NCBI RefSeq assembly: GCF_946478955.1
Contig: NZ_CAMLDL010000017.1
Coordinates: 1 to 44,687, forward strand
Reading direction: 5' to 3'
Source: an uncultured Sphingomonas sp.
Lineage (GTDB): Bacteria; Pseudomonadota; Alphaproteobacteria; Sphingomonadales; Sphingomonadaceae
DNA: 44,687 nt
The notes below the pieces were generated by a model that did no database searches, was not told where the DNA came from, and was given only the letters and a program-made list of their open reading frames with translations. Both the position numbers and the translations under genes were made by a program. Within the stretch, counting starts at the first letter, position 1, and each line of letters begins with the position of its first letter. This document shows, piece after piece, positions 1 through 10,144 of the stretch.

Positions 1-861
1 CTTGATGTGGCTGGCCGCCTCGTCGACTTCCATTAGGCGCATGTCCTCGCCGCCGACGATCGACACGATGACGCCCTTCGCACCCTTCATGCTGACCCCA
101 TCGAGCAGCGGGTTGGAAATTGCCTTTTCCGCGGCTTCGATGGCGCGGTTGTCGCCCGACGCTTCGCCGGTGCCCATCATCGCCTTGCCCATTTCGCCCA
201 TCACCGACCGGACGTCGGCGAAATCGAGGTTGATAAGGCCCGGCATGACCATCAGGTCCGTAATGCCGCGAACACCCTGCTGCAGCACTTCGTCGGCCAT
301 TTCGAACGCTTCCTTAAACGTCGTTTCCGACGTCGCAAGGCGGAACAAATTCTGGTTCGGGATGACAATCAGCGTGTCGACATGCTTCTGCAGCTCTTCA
401 ATGCCGGCATCGGCAGAGCGCATACGGCGCGCACCTTCAAAGGCGAACGGCTTGGTCACAACGCCAACCGTCAAAATGCCGCGATCGCGCGCGGCCTTTG
501 CAATAACCGGCGCCGCACCCGTGCCCGTACCCCCGCCCATGCCGGCGGCGATAAAGCACATGTGGGCGCCTTCGAGCGTGCGTTCAATTTCGTCCAGCGA
601 TTCTTCGGCGGCCGCGCGCCCGATTTCAGGACGCGAACCGGCGCCAAGGCCCTGCGTTATCTTCAGACCAAGCTGAATGCGGGTGTCTGCCGCCGACGCA
701 TTTAGCGACTGCGCGTCTGTATTTGCGACAAGAAATTCCACGCCCTGGACGTCCGCGCCGATCATGTTGGCGATGGCGTTGCCGCCTGCACCGCCAACGC
801 CGATGACACTGATCCTGGGACGGAGCTCGTCGACTTCCGGCCGGATGAAATCAATGCTCAT
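1..861 (-). CDS. ftsZ: Cell division protein FtsZ (3'-truncated by window edge)
   Basis: FtsZ is the tubulin-like GTPase that polymerises into the Z ring at midcell and recruits the divisome. The window holds the first 287 codons; the C-terminal linker and FtsA-binding tail lie outside. Visible marks are the N-terminal nucleotide-binding strand ([11 protein letters not shown]), the tubulin signature GGGTGTG near residue 105 and the T7 synergy-loop motif NLDFADV near residue 205, which completes the GTPase site of the neighbouring subunit. The ATG at 861 is preceded by a strong purine-rich ribosome site (AGGGAGGGG). It is the last gene of the dcw cluster, but it is separated from ftsA by a transporter gene and a terminator, so it probably has its own promoter in 862-1042. 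Confidence 0.98.
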   Translation of the reverse strand, partial: MSIDFIRPEVDELRPRISVIGVGGAGGNAIANMIGADVQGVEFLVANTDAQSLNASAADTRIQLGLKITQGLGAGSRPEIGRAAAEESLDEIERTLEGAHMCFIAAGMGGGTGTGAAPVIAKAARDRGILTVGVVTKPFAFEGARRMRSADAGIEELQKHVDTLIVIPNQNLFRLATSETTFKEAFEMADEVLQQGVRGITDLMVMPGLINLDFADVRSVMGEMGKAMMGTGEASGDNRAIEAAEKAISNPLLDGVSMKGAKGVIVSIVGGEDMRLMEVDEAASHIK

Positions 862-907
862 GGATCAAACCCCTCCCTCTGCGCGGGCGCTTAAAAAACT
901 ACAGCGT

Positions 908-1002
908 GAATCTTTGAATCATTGCGAGTCCGCTGCCAAGTAAAAAAGTTAACGCGGGCGAAAAAAGCGGCGGTTTGTGGCCGCTTAGACTCACCATGAT
1001 TC
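908..1002. promoter_or_regulatory. Cluster of five GANTC (CcrM-type) sites upstream of ftsZ
   Basis: GANTC sites occur at 908-912, 916-920, 926-930, 988-992 and 998-1002, five in 95 bases where chance predicts well under one. In alphaproteobacteria CcrM methylates GANTC, and in Caulobacter ftsZ transcription is known to depend on this methylation. The three sites nearest the gene lie 47-69 bases before the start codon, where a promoter is expected. A GTTAAC half-site resembling part of a CtrA box lies close by at 948-953. The sites are seen directly; a regulatory role is inferred. Confidence 0.55.
961..985 (-). terminator. Intrinsic terminator downstream of the MFS gene
   Basis: Read on the minus strand, a perfect 6-base stem (AGCGGC pairing with GCCGCT) with an 8-base loop is followed directly by a run of T residues. 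It lies about 58 bases after the MFS stop codon and about 100 bases before ftsZ. It should limit read-through from the ftsA/MFS transcript into ftsZ. Confidence 0.65.
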
Positions 1003-1042
1003 AAAATGGAACAGAAGCGTGCCGCAGGAACCGTCATTAAGG

Positions 1043-2272
1043 TTAATATTGGGCCTGATCGACGCGCTTGATAACCGGAATGCCGATGACCCACCATAGC
1101 GCCCCGAAGCCAACAATTGCCGACGCGATATAGAAGGCACCGTCATAGCCCCATCGATCGATGACGATGCCCGACACGATCGGCCCGATGATGCCCGACG
1201 TGTTGCCCAATGCGTTTTGAAACCCGATCCAGCGTCCCGCCAGCCTCGGCCCGGCATAAATTTGAGCGACGGCGTAGATGTTCACCGAAATGACGCCGGT
1301 TGCCGCCCCCGCAAGCGACAGCCAAAGTATAAGGCCCGTCGCCCCCTGCGCCCGAACAAGCTCAAAAATGCTGATCGCTAGCACCAGATGCGCCCCGATC
1401 ATCATGCTGCGCCGGACCACGGCTTCAGAATGGCCGGCACGGGCGAGCCGGTCTGACAACGTCCCTATCGCCAATGCCGTAACTGCCTGCACGAGATAGC
1501 CGATGGTCGCGTAAACGGTCATTTCGCGGATCGTCAGCCCGCGCTGCTGGACCAGGAAAAGAGGCAGCCAGGCGAGGAGGAAATAGAAGCCATAGTTGCT
1601 AGCAAAATGGGCGACCGACATCGACCAAAGTGACCAGCGCCGCAGAACATACCCCATGCCGGGGAGGTCGCGATGCACCTCCGGCGGATCGGTATCAAGG
1701 CGCGCGACCACCCGCTTCCACGGCACTAACCAGACCAGGGTCGCGATTCCGAATGCGAAAAACATTGCGCGCCAGCCATAGGAGGCAACGATCATGCCGC
1801 CCGCCAGCGTGCCGACGGCGGGCCCCAGCGCGATGCCCAGCGCGACAATGGCATTGGCGGTTCCGCGCTGCTCCGGCGGCACATGCCTGGCGATGATTTT
1901 GGAGCTTCCGGGAAAGGCAATGCTTTCACCTATTCCCAGCATCAGCCGCAGAACCAGCAGGGACACAAAGCCACCGGCAAACCCCATGGCCAGTGTCGCG
2001 CCCGCCCACACGACGACACCGATCGCCATCAGCCGATAGACCGAGAACCGATCCGTGAGCCAACCGACGACCAACTGGATTGGCACATAAACCCAGAAAA
2101 AGGCGGAGATCGCCGTGCCAAATTCGGTGGCAGAAAGCTTTAGTTCGCCCTTCATCAAGGGCGCCGCAACCGAAATTGCGCCGCGATCGACATAGTTTAG
2201 GAAGACCGCAGCGCCGAGCAGCAAAACCAATGCCCGGCTGACGGCGGTGGTTTGCTTTTGAGTCATCCCCAT
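1043..2272 (-). CDS. MFS transporter, ACS (anion:cation symporter)-like
   Basis: This is a major facilitator superfamily permease of about 409 residues with about 12 hydrophobic segments in two halves separated by a short polar loop. The inter-helix 2/3 motif is recognisable (GWLTDRFSVYR), as is the TM4 region RLMLGIGES with the following FPGSSKIIA. These are typical of the ACS family, which takes up organic anions such as hexuronates or glucarate; the substrate cannot be read from the sequence. I chose the ATG at 2272 (or 2266) because an AAGG-type ribosome site precedes it; the upstream extension to 2311 looks non-native. It starts 49 bases after ftsA and is closed by a terminator at 961-985. 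Its position inside the dcw cluster, between ftsA and ftsZ, is unusual. Confidence 0.85.
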   Translation of the reverse strand: MGMTQKQTTAVSRALVLLLGAAVFLNYVDRGAISVAAPLMKGELKLSATEFGTAISAFFWVYVPIQLVVGWLTDRFSVYRLMAIGVVVWAGATLAMGFAGGFVSLLVLRLMLGIGESIAFPGSSKIIARHVPPEQRGTANAIVALGIALGPAVGTLAGGMIVASYGWRAMFFAFGIATLVWLVPWKRVVARLDTDPPEVHRDLPGMGYVLRRWSLWSMSVAHFASNYGFYFLLAWLPLFLVQQRGLTIREMTVYATIGYLVQAVTALAIGTLSDRLARAGHSEAVVRRSMMIGAHLVLAISIFELVRAQGATGLILWLSLAGAATGVISVNIYAVAQIYAGPRLAGRWIGFQNALGNTSGIIGPIVSGIVIDRWGYDGAFYIASAIVGFGALWWVIGIPVIKRVDQAQY

Positions 2273-2321
2273 TGCCACCTTCGCTCCGATCCACCCAAAG
2301 ACAAAAGGCAATGCCGACCGG

Positions 2322-3581
2322 TCAATAGCCCTGTTTTAGCGCACTCATCAGGCGGCCAAGAAGCCCTGTGGCCGGTTTGCGATCCCGCGCCGCCGACGAC
2401 AGAGCCAGATCGCGTAGATCATTCGCGCCGTCATTGGCCAACAGCACCAAGCCGACCAACGTCGAAAATGCCGGGCCGCTGTGTGCGTCGGGCAGACCCG
2501 TAATCGTGCGGGGACGGCCAACCCGGACCGCACGACCCAGCACGCCCTGCATATAGTCGGCAATATTCTTCAGTTCTGCGCCGCCGCCGGTCAGAACGAC
2601 CTGCCGACCAACAGGGCCAGAAAAGCCTAGACTTTTCAATGCCGTTTCAATTTCGCTGGTCACTTCCTCGACCCGCTGACGGATAACGGTGATGAGCTGC
2701 GCATGAGTGAGGCGGAGCGGTTCCGCGCCTTCTTCGCCGCCGATAGGCAGCGCCTCAATCATTTCATGATTATCGCGCGGAGAGGTCATGGCCGAACCAA
2801 AGCGGCATTTCATCCGTTCGGCCTCGCGCCGCGGCACGCCGAACGCGCAGGCGATGTCGTCGGTAATATCCTTGGCGCCAATCGGAATGGAACGCAGCCC
2901 CACCAGCATTCCGCCGGCATGAAGTGATACGTTCGTAACTTCGGCGCCCATTTCGACGAGGGCGACACCCAGTTCGCGCTCTTCGCGGGTCAGGCAGGCA
3001 ACGGCGGCGCCCACGGGACTTGCGACAATCGCCTTTACGCCAAGATGGGCCGACCGAATGACGAAGTCGAGATTGCGCAAGGGCGCGGGGTCGGCCGCGA
3101 CAACGTGGATATCGACGCCGAGGCGATCCGCGTGCAGGCCAATGGGGTTAGCGACCCCTTCCACCCCATCCAGGGTGTAAAGGGCGGGATTGGCGTGAAG
3201 AACCATTTGCCCATTGCTATCAATGGCGCCCTTCCCTGCAGCGAGCAGCTCGTCGATATCCGATTTTTCGACCTGATGTCCGCCAAGTTCAACTTCAACA
3301 TTGGCGACATCACTGACGAGCCCGCCCGCGCCAAAGCTTGCCCAGACGTCGTCAATCGTAACCCCGGACATACGCTCCGCCATCTCAACCGCTTCACGAA
3401 CGGCAAGTTCGCTCGCATCCATATCGGTGACATAACCACGCTTTACGCCGCGGCTTTCGCGATGCCCGGTCCCTAGCACGCGCAGGCGGCCGTCGGCGTC
3501 GGTGGTCGCGATCAACGCGCTGACCTTTGACGACCCAATGTCGAGGGCGGTGATAAGGGGCTGGTCGGATACTGCGGCCAT
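2322..3581 (-). CDS. ftsA: Cell division protein FtsA
   Basis: FtsA is the actin-like ATPase that tethers FtsZ to the membrane. The 419-residue product starts with the phosphate-1 strand ITALDIGSSKVSALIA and carries the SHS2-like 1C insertion. A second phosphate-binding motif, VVLTGGGAEL, lies near residue 340. The C terminus (GLLGRLMSALKQGY) can form the amphipathic helix that binds membrane. The ATG at 3581 places the start 13 bases after the ftsQ stop; the longer reading upstream overlaps ftsQ and is unlikely. No strong ribosome site is visible, so it may be translated by coupling to ftsQ. Confidence 0.97.
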   Translation of the reverse strand: MAAVSDQPLITALDIGSSKVSALIATTDADGRLRVLGTGHRESRGVKRGYVTDMDASELAVREAVEMAERMSGVTIDDVWASFGAGGLVSDVANVEVELGGHQVEKSDIDELLAAGKGAIDSNGQMVLHANPALYTLDGVEGVANPIGLHADRLGVDIHVVAADPAPLRNLDFVIRSAHLGVKAIVASPVGAAVACLTREERELGVALVEMGAEVTNVSLHAGGMLVGLRSIPIGAKDITDDIACAFGVPRREAERMKCRFGSAMTSPRDNHEMIEALPIGGEEGAEPLRLTHAQLITVIRQRVEEVTSEIETALKSLGFSGPVGRQVVLTGGGAELKNIADYMQGVLGRAVRVGRPRTITGLPDAHSGPAFSTLVGLVLLANDGANDLRDLALSSAARDRKPATGLLGRLMSALKQGY

Positions 3582-3594
3582 GGAAGGGGTGAGC

Positions 3595-4476
3595 CTAGCT
3601 TTCGTTGCTTGTTGGCGGAATGACTGGCTCACCCGGTTCACGTGGAAGTCGAACCGTCATTTTGCCCGGGATTCGAAGATCGAAGCGCAGGATACCGCGG
3701 CCAATCAAACCCGATTCCTTGTCCATTTTCGCGAACTTGGTCAATGCAGACGTTGCGGACGCCTGCCCTTCCGGAAGGGCAATGGTTTCACCCGATTGCA
3801 GAGTCAGGTCCCAGCGGCGACCGCCAACCCACGTCGCGGATACCAACTGCGCCTTCAGCGCCGGCGCGGAGTCGAGAAGATGTTGCAGCGGCACCGCCTG
3901 TCGATTGGCGCCTGGACCGACCAGCAGCGGCAGGTCGGGCATGTCGCTGACCGGCACGCGGTCGAGCACCACGCCTTCTTTGTCGATCAGGCTTAGTCGG
4001 CTGCTGTCCTGCCAAAGCGCCGCGGGCGTGCGTTCGACGATGTCGATGACCAGTGTGTCGGGGAAACGGCGGGATACGCGTGCATCCTGCACCCAACCAA
4101 AGGTCAATAGTTTTTCGCGAATGGCCGACACATCGACCAGCGGCATGGCGGTTGTCTTCTGGTCGAGCGCGATCTGATAAACAGGCTTAGGGTCCATCTT
4201 GCTAAGCCCTTTCACGTCAACGCTTTTGACGCGAAACCCCGCTTCGCCAATCGTCTGCCCCGTCGCCAGCCATAATTTTGCTGGAACATCCAGCGCGATC
4301 AGGGCCACGGCAACAATGGCAATTGCAAACAGGCCGAATGCCCAGGCCGCCAGCCGATTGGCCTGCGCCTGCTCAACCGGCAGCTTTGATACCAGGGTCT
4401 TGGGCACCACGCCCTTTTTTGAAGATTTGGCGCGGGTCCGGCCCGAAGCCCCCCGACGGACGTGCGCCGCGCTCAC
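3595..4476 (-). CDS. ftsQ: Cell division protein FtsQ
   Basis: FtsQ is a bitopic divisome protein that links early and late division proteins through FtsL/FtsB. The 293-residue product has a basic cytoplasmic N terminus rich in Arg and Lys and one membrane segment at about residues 42-64. A periplasmic POTRA domain follows (VKSVDVKGLSKMDPKPVYQIA), then the FtsQ beta domain (RRFPDTLVIDIVERTPAALWQ). The ATG overlaps the ddl stop codon by four bases (ATGA), indicating coupled translation. Confidence 0.95.
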   Translation of the reverse strand: MSAAHVRRGASGRTRAKSSKKGVVPKTLVSKLPVEQAQANRLAAWAFGLFAIAIVAVALIALDVPAKLWLATGQTIGEAGFRVKSVDVKGLSKMDPKPVYQIALDQKTTAMPLVDVSAIREKLLTFGWVQDARVSRRFPDTLVIDIVERTPAALWQDSSRLSLIDKEGVVLDRVPVSDMPDLPLLVGPGANRQAVPLQHLLDSAPALKAQLVSATWVGGRRWDLTLQSGETIALPEGQASATSALTKFAKMDKESGLIGRGILRFDLRIPGKMTVRLPREPGEPVIPPTSNES

Positions 4477-5456
4477 CCCGCAAGCGCCCCTTCTGTTTCT
4501 TTCGCCTTGGCCGCCGCATCACGCATCGCTTCAGTGACGATCTGCTCACACAATTCGCCATAGCTAATCCCGCGCTGCTTGGCCTGCTCAGGCACGAGGC
4601 TGAGTGGGGTCATCCCCGGCTGCGTGTTGACCTCGAGCAGGAACAGCCCAGCCTCGCCAAGCTCGTCGTCCCAACGGAAATCGCTGCGCGACGCGCCCTT
4701 GCAGCCGAGCAGCTTGTGGGCGGTCAGCGCCATATCCATCATTGCCTTGGCGATATTCTCCGGCACATCGGCGGGGCAGACGTGCTCCGTCAGGCCATCG
4801 GTATATTTGGCGTCAAAGTCATAGAAGCCAGCCTTGGGCTTCAATTCTGTCACACACAGCGACTCTTCGCCGAGCACCGCAACCGTCAATTCGCGACCCT
4901 TGATGAACGGTTCGGCCAGCAACGTCTCGAAATGCTGCCACGGCCCTTCGGCGCGGGCGCTGATCGGGTGACCGTAATTGCCGCCTTCGGTGACAATAGC
5001 GACGCCCACCGATGACCCTTCGTTGACTGGCTTCAGCACATAGGGCCGGTTCATCGGATCGCCTTCATAGAGCGAGGAGGACTTCACCACCTTGCCCTTC
5101 GGCATGCGAACACCGTGCGGCACCAACACGCCCTTGGTGAGTTCCTTGTCGATGGCTATGGCCGACGTCGTCACGCCCGAATGGGTATAGGGGATCTGCA
5201 TCAGGTCCAACATGCCCTGAACCGTGCCGTCCTCACCCGGGGTGCCGTGCAGCGCGTTGAACACCACGTCAGGGCGGATACCAGCGAGCACCTGCGCCAC
5301 GTTCCGGTCCATGTCGACTTCGGTGACGTTGATGAAACCCTGTGCCCGAAGCGCATCAGCAACGCCCTTGCCGCTCATCAGCGAGACCGGGCGCTCCGCA
5401 GACCAGCCCCCCATCAGCACCACGATGTTGAGGTTGCGATTCAGCTGGTCCGTCAC
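4473..5456 (-). CDS. ddl: D-alanine--D-alanine ligase
   Basis: This ATP-grasp ligase joins two D-alanines to make the dipeptide added by MurF. The N-terminal VVLMGGWSAERPVSLMSG is the family's first signature, and the ATP-grasp region includes YVLKPVNEGSSVGV. The C-terminal LLEVNTQPGMTPLSLVPEQ holds the metal- and substrate-binding residues. I chose the GTG at 5456, which overlaps the murB stop codon as GTGA and gives 327 residues; an upstream ATG at 5489 would overlap murB by 37 bases. Its place between murB and ftsQ is standard for the dcw cluster. Confidence 0.97.
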   Translation of the reverse strand: MTDQLNRNLNIVVLMGGWSAERPVSLMSGKGVADALRAQGFINVTEVDMDRNVAQVLAGIRPDVVFNALHGTPGEDGTVQGMLDLMQIPYTHSGVTTSAIAIDKELTKGVLVPHGVRMPKGKVVKSSSLYEGDPMNRPYVLKPVNEGSSVGVAIVTEGGNYGHPISARAEGPWQHFETLLAEPFIKGRELTVAVLGEESLCVTELKPKAGFYDFDAKYTDGLTEHVCPADVPENIAKAMMDMALTAHKLLGCKGASRSDFRWDDELGEAGLFLLEVNTQPGMTPLSLVPEQAKQRGISYGELCEQIVTEAMRDAAAKAKETEGALAG

Positions 5457-6355
5457 GTGGCCTTTACTCCGATGCGCTGGATTTCCCATTCGAGGGAAAT
5501 GTTGGAATTTTCCCGAACCCGCCGCCGAACTTCCTCGCCCAGCGCCTCGATGTCGGCGCTCGTAGCGTTACCGATATTGAGGAGGAAATTGCAATGCTTC
5601 TCAGACACTTGCGCGTCGCCGATCTTGAGTCCGCGGCATCCCGCCGCATCGACCAGCCGCCACGCCTTATCGCCCGGCGGGTTCTTGAAGGTCGAGCCGC
5701 CGGTCTTGCTGCGCAGCGGCTGCGATTCCTCGCGGCTCTGCGCAATCCGGTCCATCTCCGCCTGGATATCGGCGGAAAGACCAGGCTCACCTTCGAATGT
5801 CGCCGACACGACAATCGCCTGATCGGGCAATTCGCTATGGCGATAGGAATAATGGAGGTCGTCGTTGGACAGGCGCACCAACTCACCGGAGCGCAACGCC
5901 ACCTCGCACTCAACGAGGATTTGCTGGGTTTCCCGGCCGTAGGCGCCGCCGTTCATGCGGACGAAGCCGCCCACAGTGCCGGGAATCGACCGCAGAAATT
6001 CAAGACCCGCTATGCCCGCGTCACGCGCGGTCGAGGAGACAAGGATACCGCTCGCGCCGCCGCCGCATCGAAGTGATGTATCGGTAAGCTGCGTAACTTT
6101 GGCGAACGGCTTGCCCAGCCGTACGACAACGCCCGGAACACCGCCGTCGCGCACAATCATGTTGCTGCCAAGGCCGAGCCCCATCACCGGCACCGCCGGG
6201 TCGAGCTGGGCAAGAAAGTCCTGCAGGTCGTCCGTATCGGCCGGCTCAAACAGCCATTCGGCCGCGCCACCCGACTTGAACCACACCAGCGGGGCCAGCG
6301 GTGCGTGGGGCTTCAGCTTACCGCGAACAGCCGGAAGGGTCGCGAGTTCGCTCAT
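5453..6355 (-). CDS. murB: UDP-N-acetylenolpyruvoylglucosamine reductase MurB
   Basis: MurB uses FAD and NADPH to reduce enolpyruvyl-UDP-GlcNAc to UDP-MurNAc. The 300-residue product has the FAD-binding segment [21 protein letters not shown], here quoted only in part as [12 protein letters not shown]. The RSIPGTVGG motif, the catalytic serine in TGGSTFKNP and a C-terminal glutamate in [10 protein letters not shown] are present. It lacks the extra C-terminal part of type I enzymes, so it is a type II MurB. The ATG at 6355 overlaps the murC stop as ATGA. Confidence 0.97.
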   Translation of the reverse strand: MSELATLPAVRGKLKPHAPLAPLVWFKSGGAAEWLFEPADTDDLQDFLAQLDPAVPVMGLGLGSNMIVRDGGVPGVVVRLGKPFAKVTQLTDTSLRCGGGASGILVSSTARDAGIAGLEFLRSIPGTVGGFVRMNGGAYGRETQQILVECEVALRSGELVRLSNDDLHYSYRHSELPDQAIVVSATFEGEPGLSADIQAEMDRIAQSREESQPLRSKTGGSTFKNPPGDKAWRLVDAAGCRGLKIGDAQVSEKHCNFLLNIGNATSADIEALGEEVRRRVRENSNISLEWEIQRIGVKAT

Positions 6356-7764
6356 TTCGCCGCCCGCTCCGCCCTGATCTTGTCGCCAAGGCCCGCTGCC
6401 CATTTGGTGATGTCGCCCGCGCCCATGCACACGACCATGTCGCCCTCGGCGGCGAGATCACGCAGCTGGTGCGCCAGATCGTCCGCGCTTTCAACAGTCC
6501 CGACCATGCGGTGGCCGTGGGCGCGCAGCCCTTCGGCAAGTGCTGCCGCATCGACGCCCTCGATCGGCTGCTCGCCCGCCGCATAGACCGGGGCAACGAA
6601 TACCACATCGGCGTCGTTAAACGCGTTCTGGAAATCTTCCATCAAGTCGCGAAGGCGCGTGAACCGGTGCGGCTGAACCACGGCAATAACCCGCTCCCTT
6701 GCCGCCTCACGGGCTGCCGACAGGACAGCGCGAATCTCAACAGGGTGATGCGCATAATCATCGATGATCGCTGCGCCATCGACCTCGCCGACCTTGGTAA
6801 AGCGCCGCTTGACCCCGCCGAACTTTGCGAATCCCCCCGCGACCGCCGCGTCGTCCATCTTGAATTCAAGGCCGACCGCGATTGCCGCGAGGGCATTCAA
6901 CACGTTGTGGCGCCCCGGCATTGGCACGAACGCGCCCTCAATCACCCGCCGTTCGCCGTCCTTGCCAAGTACCGACACATCGAACCGGCTCCCGCCATTT
7001 TCCGCAACGATGTTGTCGGCGCGAAGGTCGGCTAGCGCGGACGTGCCATAGGTTACGATCCGCCGGTCTCGGATCCGGCTGAGCACGCTCTGCACCTCGG
7101 GATGATCGACGCACATCACCGCGAGGCCGTAGAAAGGCACATTCTCGATAAACTCGACGAAGCAGTCCTTGACCCGGTCGAAGCTCCCGTAATGATCGAG
7201 ATGTTCGGGATCGATGTTGGTAACGACCGCAATCGTCCCGTCGAGGCGAAGGAAACTGCCGTCGCTTTCATCCGCTTCGACTACCATCCATTCGCCATCA
7301 CCAAGACGCGCGTTGCTGCCGTAGCTGTTGATGATGCCGCCGTTGATCACGGTCGGCTCAATCCCGCCGGCATCCAGCATCGCCGCGATCATCGACGTGG
7401 TGGTCGTCTTGCCGTGGGTGCCCGCGACGGCGATGGTCGATTGCATCCGCATCAACTCGGCCAGCATTTCGGCGCGGCGCACACGTGGCAGGCGACGTTC
7501 GGCAGCGGCCTTCACTTCCGGATTATCGTCGCGGATGGCGGTGGAACAGACCACTACTGCGGCATCACCAAGATTGTCGGCGCTTTGCCCGATCATCACC
7601 GGGATCCCCGCCTTGCGCAGTCCCTCGGTGACATAACTTTCCTGATTATCGCTACCCTGCACCTTGTAGCCAAGATGGTGCATCACCTCGGCAATGCCGG
7701 ACATGCCGATGCCGCCAATGCCGATGAAGTGGATCGTCCCGATCTCGGTCCCCATCGCCTTCAT
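6352..7764 (-). CDS. murC: UDP-N-acetylmuramate--L-alanine ligase MurC
   Basis: MurC adds L-alanine to UDP-MurNAc, the first step of stem-peptide assembly in the cytoplasm. The 470-residue product shows the Rossmann-type UDP-binding start [16 protein letters not shown], the ATP-binding loop [11 protein letters not shown] near residue 115 and the Mur-ligase centre motif EADESDGSF. The C-terminal domain carries [10 protein letters not shown]. Its ATG at 7764 overlaps the murG stop as ATGA. Confidence 0.98.
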   Translation of the reverse strand: MKAMGTEIGTIHFIGIGGIGMSGIAEVMHHLGYKVQGSDNQESYVTEGLRKAGIPVMIGQSADNLGDAAVVVCSTAIRDDNPEVKAAAERRLPRVRRAEMLAELMRMQSTIAVAGTHGKTTTTSMIAAMLDAGGIEPTVINGGIINSYGSNARLGDGEWMVVEADESDGSFLRLDGTIAVVTNIDPEHLDHYGSFDRVKDCFVEFIENVPFYGLAVMCVDHPEVQSVLSRIRDRRIVTYGTSALADLRADNIVAENGGSRFDVSVLGKDGERRVIEGAFVPMPGRHNVLNALAAIAVGLEFKMDDAAVAGGFAKFGGVKRRFTKVGEVDGAAIIDDYAHHPVEIRAVLSAAREAARERVIAVVQPHRFTRLRDLMEDFQNAFNDADVVFVAPVYAAGEQPIEGVDAAALAEGLRAHGHRMVGTVESADDLAHQLRDLAAEGDMVVCMGAGDITKWAAGLGDKIRAERAAK

Positions 7765-8921
7765 GCGACGGCTCCCGCGCCCATGGCGACACGCGGTTCA
7801 GGTCGTTCTTCAATCTTGCCCACCAGCAGCGGCTTTTCGCCGCCCGCGATGCGCTCGACCAGATCGGCCAAATCGCGGGTCGCGTGAGGATGGCCAACCG
7901 ACAAGGCGCGCGCGGCAGCGTTGGTCATTGCCTGGCTGTCCGCCGCAATCACCGCCACCTGTTCGGCCAGCATATCTGTCGTAAATTCCGGCTGCGGAAT
8001 CATGCGCGCACCGCCTGCTTTCGCTATCTCGAGGGCGTTGTATGTTTGATGGTCGTCGGTCGCGATTGGCAGGGGAATCAGGATCGCCGGGCGCCCCGCC
8101 GCTGTCAGCTCGGCAATCGTCGACGCGCCAGCCCGCGCAATAACAAGATGTGCATCGCCAATCTTGGCCGGCATATCGGTGATGTAGGTCAATAGTTCTG
8201 CCGGGATATTAAGGTCGGCGTAGCGCGCACGCACCTCTTCAATGTCGTCCGGTCGGCATTGCTGCACCACCTGCAGACGGTGCCGAAGGCGCGGCGGCAA
8301 TTGACCGAGACCGCCAGGAACCACCTGCCCCAAAATGGTTGCCCCCTGACTGCCGCCCGTGACCAGGATCTTCAGCGGGGCGGTATCGTCATATTCAGGA
8401 AATGGCAGCGTGCCGAGCGTCGCCACTTCCTGCCGAACCGGGTTGCCAACCAGATGCACCTTGCCCCGATATTGGGGTTTCAGGCGCTGAACATTTGAAT
8501 AAGCGGTCGCAATCGCCGCCGCTTTCCCGGCGAGCCAGCGGTTGACGCGGCCGAGAACCGCATTTTGCTCATGAAGCACCGTCGGGATGCCAAGCGCATT
8601 GGCGCCGAGCAGCGCCGGAAAGGCCGGATAACCGCCAAAGCCGACGACCGCGTCAGGCCGAAATTCGCCGTACAGCCGCTTGGCCTCCTTGCGGCCCTTC
8701 AGGACGGAGCGCACCGCTTTAAGCATCCCAATCGGCCCGCCGCCGAGCCGTCCGGCCGGAAGCACATGTACGGGCACATCTTCGAAAATCGCCGGAATCT
8801 TCGTACCGCGATCATCGGTAACCAGCATGACTCCATGCCCGCGCGCCTTTAATTCCGCAGCAAGCGCGTGAGCCGGAACCATATGTCCGCCGGTGCCCCC
8901 AGCGGCGAGGGTAATATTCAT
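7761..8921 (-). CDS. murG: MurG, lipid II-forming GlcNAc transferase
   Basis: MurG is the membrane-associated GT-B glycosyltransferase that adds GlcNAc to lipid I to give lipid II. The 386-residue product has the N-terminal glycine-rich loop [12 protein letters not shown], a second glycine-rich loop VTGGSQGA at the domain boundary and the donor-binding region [19 protein letters not shown]. The ATG at 8921 overlaps the ftsW stop as ATGA. The C-terminal tail after residue 355 is somewhat long and ends in an alanine-rich stretch. Confidence 0.97.
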   Translation of the reverse strand: MNITLAAGGTGGHMVPAHALAAELKARGHGVMLVTDDRGTKIPAIFEDVPVHVLPAGRLGGGPIGMLKAVRSVLKGRKEAKRLYGEFRPDAVVGFGGYPAFPALLGANALGIPTVLHEQNAVLGRVNRWLAGKAAAIATAYSNVQRLKPQYRGKVHLVGNPVRQEVATLGTLPFPEYDDTAPLKILVTGGSQGATILGQVVPGGLGQLPPRLRHRLQVVQQCRPDDIEEVRARYADLNIPAELLTYITDMPAKIGDAHLVIARAGASTIAELTAAGRPAILIPLPIATDDHQTYNALEIAKAGGARMIPQPEFTTDMLAEQVAVIAADSQAMTNAAARALSVGHPHATRDLADLVERIAGGEKPLLVGKIEERPEPRVAMGAGAVA

Positions 8922-10144
8922 GGTTTCACAGTCTCCCCGCCCCACTTCACGACATAGGGCGAGCGGGTCAGATAGGGGTTTCGCCGCGTGAAGGCGAGCA
9001 GCAATCCGGTGCCAATCGACAGCGCCAGCATCGACGAGCCGCCATAGCTGATGAACGGAAGGGTCATGCCCTTCGACGGCGCGAGGTGGACGTTGACCAT
9101 CATGTTGATCAGCGCCTGAAGTCCGAATTCGAACACCAGTCCCGACGCCGCGAGGATGGTGAAGCTGTTGTCCTCGTCGAGCAGCTTGATCAACACGCGG
9201 GCGACAATGGTGAGGTAGAGGCAGGCGATCATCAGGCAGGCGATCAGGCCGAATTCCTCGCCAATGACGGAGAAGATATAATCGGTGTGTGGTTCGGGCA
9301 GGCCGAACTTGCGCGTGCCACCGCCAGGCCCCATGCCGAACAGACCGCCCGCCGTCAGCGTCCGAAGTGCATTCTCCACCTGGAAATTGTCGCCCTCGCC
9401 GAACAGGAAGCCGTTGATGCGGACGGTCGCCACATCATAGAAGAAATAGGCCAGCACCACCCCGATAATTCCGGCCACGCCGAGCCCGATCAGAATGCGC
9501 ATGTTGATGCCTGCAATCGCCAGCATCGCCACCCAAACAGCGGCAAAAATGATGGTCGAGCCGAAATCCGGTTGCTTCATCAGCAGCAGCGCGATCACAC
9601 CCGTCACGACGGCCGAGAGCGAGAAGATCGGCAGCGACTTGTCCATCTCCTTCAGCGACAGGAGCCATGCCATCGCAACCACGAAAAAGGGCTTCAGAAA
9701 CTCCGACGGCTGGAACATACCTACGCCAAGGTTGAGCCAGCGCCGCGCGCCGTTGATTTCCGGCCCGATCATCGGAACCAGCACCAGGCCGATCACGCAT
9801 ACTCCTGCACCGACCAGCGACAGCCGGCGTAACTTGTCATGGGGCAGCATGGAAATGACGATCATCACCGGCAGTGAAATGCCGAGCCAGATGACCTGGC
9901 GGTAGAAATAATAGAGCTCCGGGACCGTCACATTGCCACCGGAATAGCGGCGCGCGGCGGCGGGCGCGGCGGCGGCGACGGCAATCAGGCCGATGCCGAT
10001 CAACACCGCCAGCAGCAGCACCAGAACCCGGTCAATTTCCCAGAACCAGCGGCCCATCGCCGACCGGTCCGACCGGCCGTAGCGGCTGGGGTCGACGAAC
10101 GCCGTGGTGGCCTTGATGCGGCCGGTAATCGACGTGCTGTTCAT
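8918..10144 (-). CDS. ftsW: SEDS glycosyltransferase FtsW
   Basis: FtsW is the SEDS-family septal peptidoglycan polymerase that works with FtsI. The 408-residue product has a polar N terminus of about 35 residues followed by about ten membrane helices. SEDS motifs are visible, including GARRWLNLGVGMFQPSEFLK and, near the C terminus, PFISYGGSSML. The ATG at 10144 overlaps the murD stop as ATGA. Confidence 0.97.
   Translation of the reverse strand: MNSTSITGRIKATTAFVDPSRYGRSDRSAMGRWFWEIDRVLVLLLAVLIGIGLIAVAAAAPAAARRYSGGNVTVPELYYFYRQVIWLGISLPVMIVISMLPHDKLRRLSLVGAGVCVIGLVLVPMIGPEINGARRWLNLGVGMFQPSEFLKPFFVVAMAWLLSLKEMDKSLPIFSLSAVVTGVIALLLMKQPDFGSTIIFAAVWVAMLAIAGINMRILIGLGVAGIIGVVLAYFFYDVATVRINGFLFGEGDNFQVENALRTLTAGGLFGMGPGGGTRKFGLPEPHTDYIFSVIGEEFGLIACLMIACLYLTIVARVLIKLLDEDNSFTILAASGLVFEFGLQALINMMVNVHLAPSKGMTLPFISYGGSSMLALSIGTGLLLAFTRRNPYLTRSPYVVKWGGETVKP

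Noticed and set aside
2..676. Plus-strand open frame opposite ftsZ
   Set aside because: It is the reverse reading of conserved FtsZ codons, Ser/Ala/Pro-rich with no domain.
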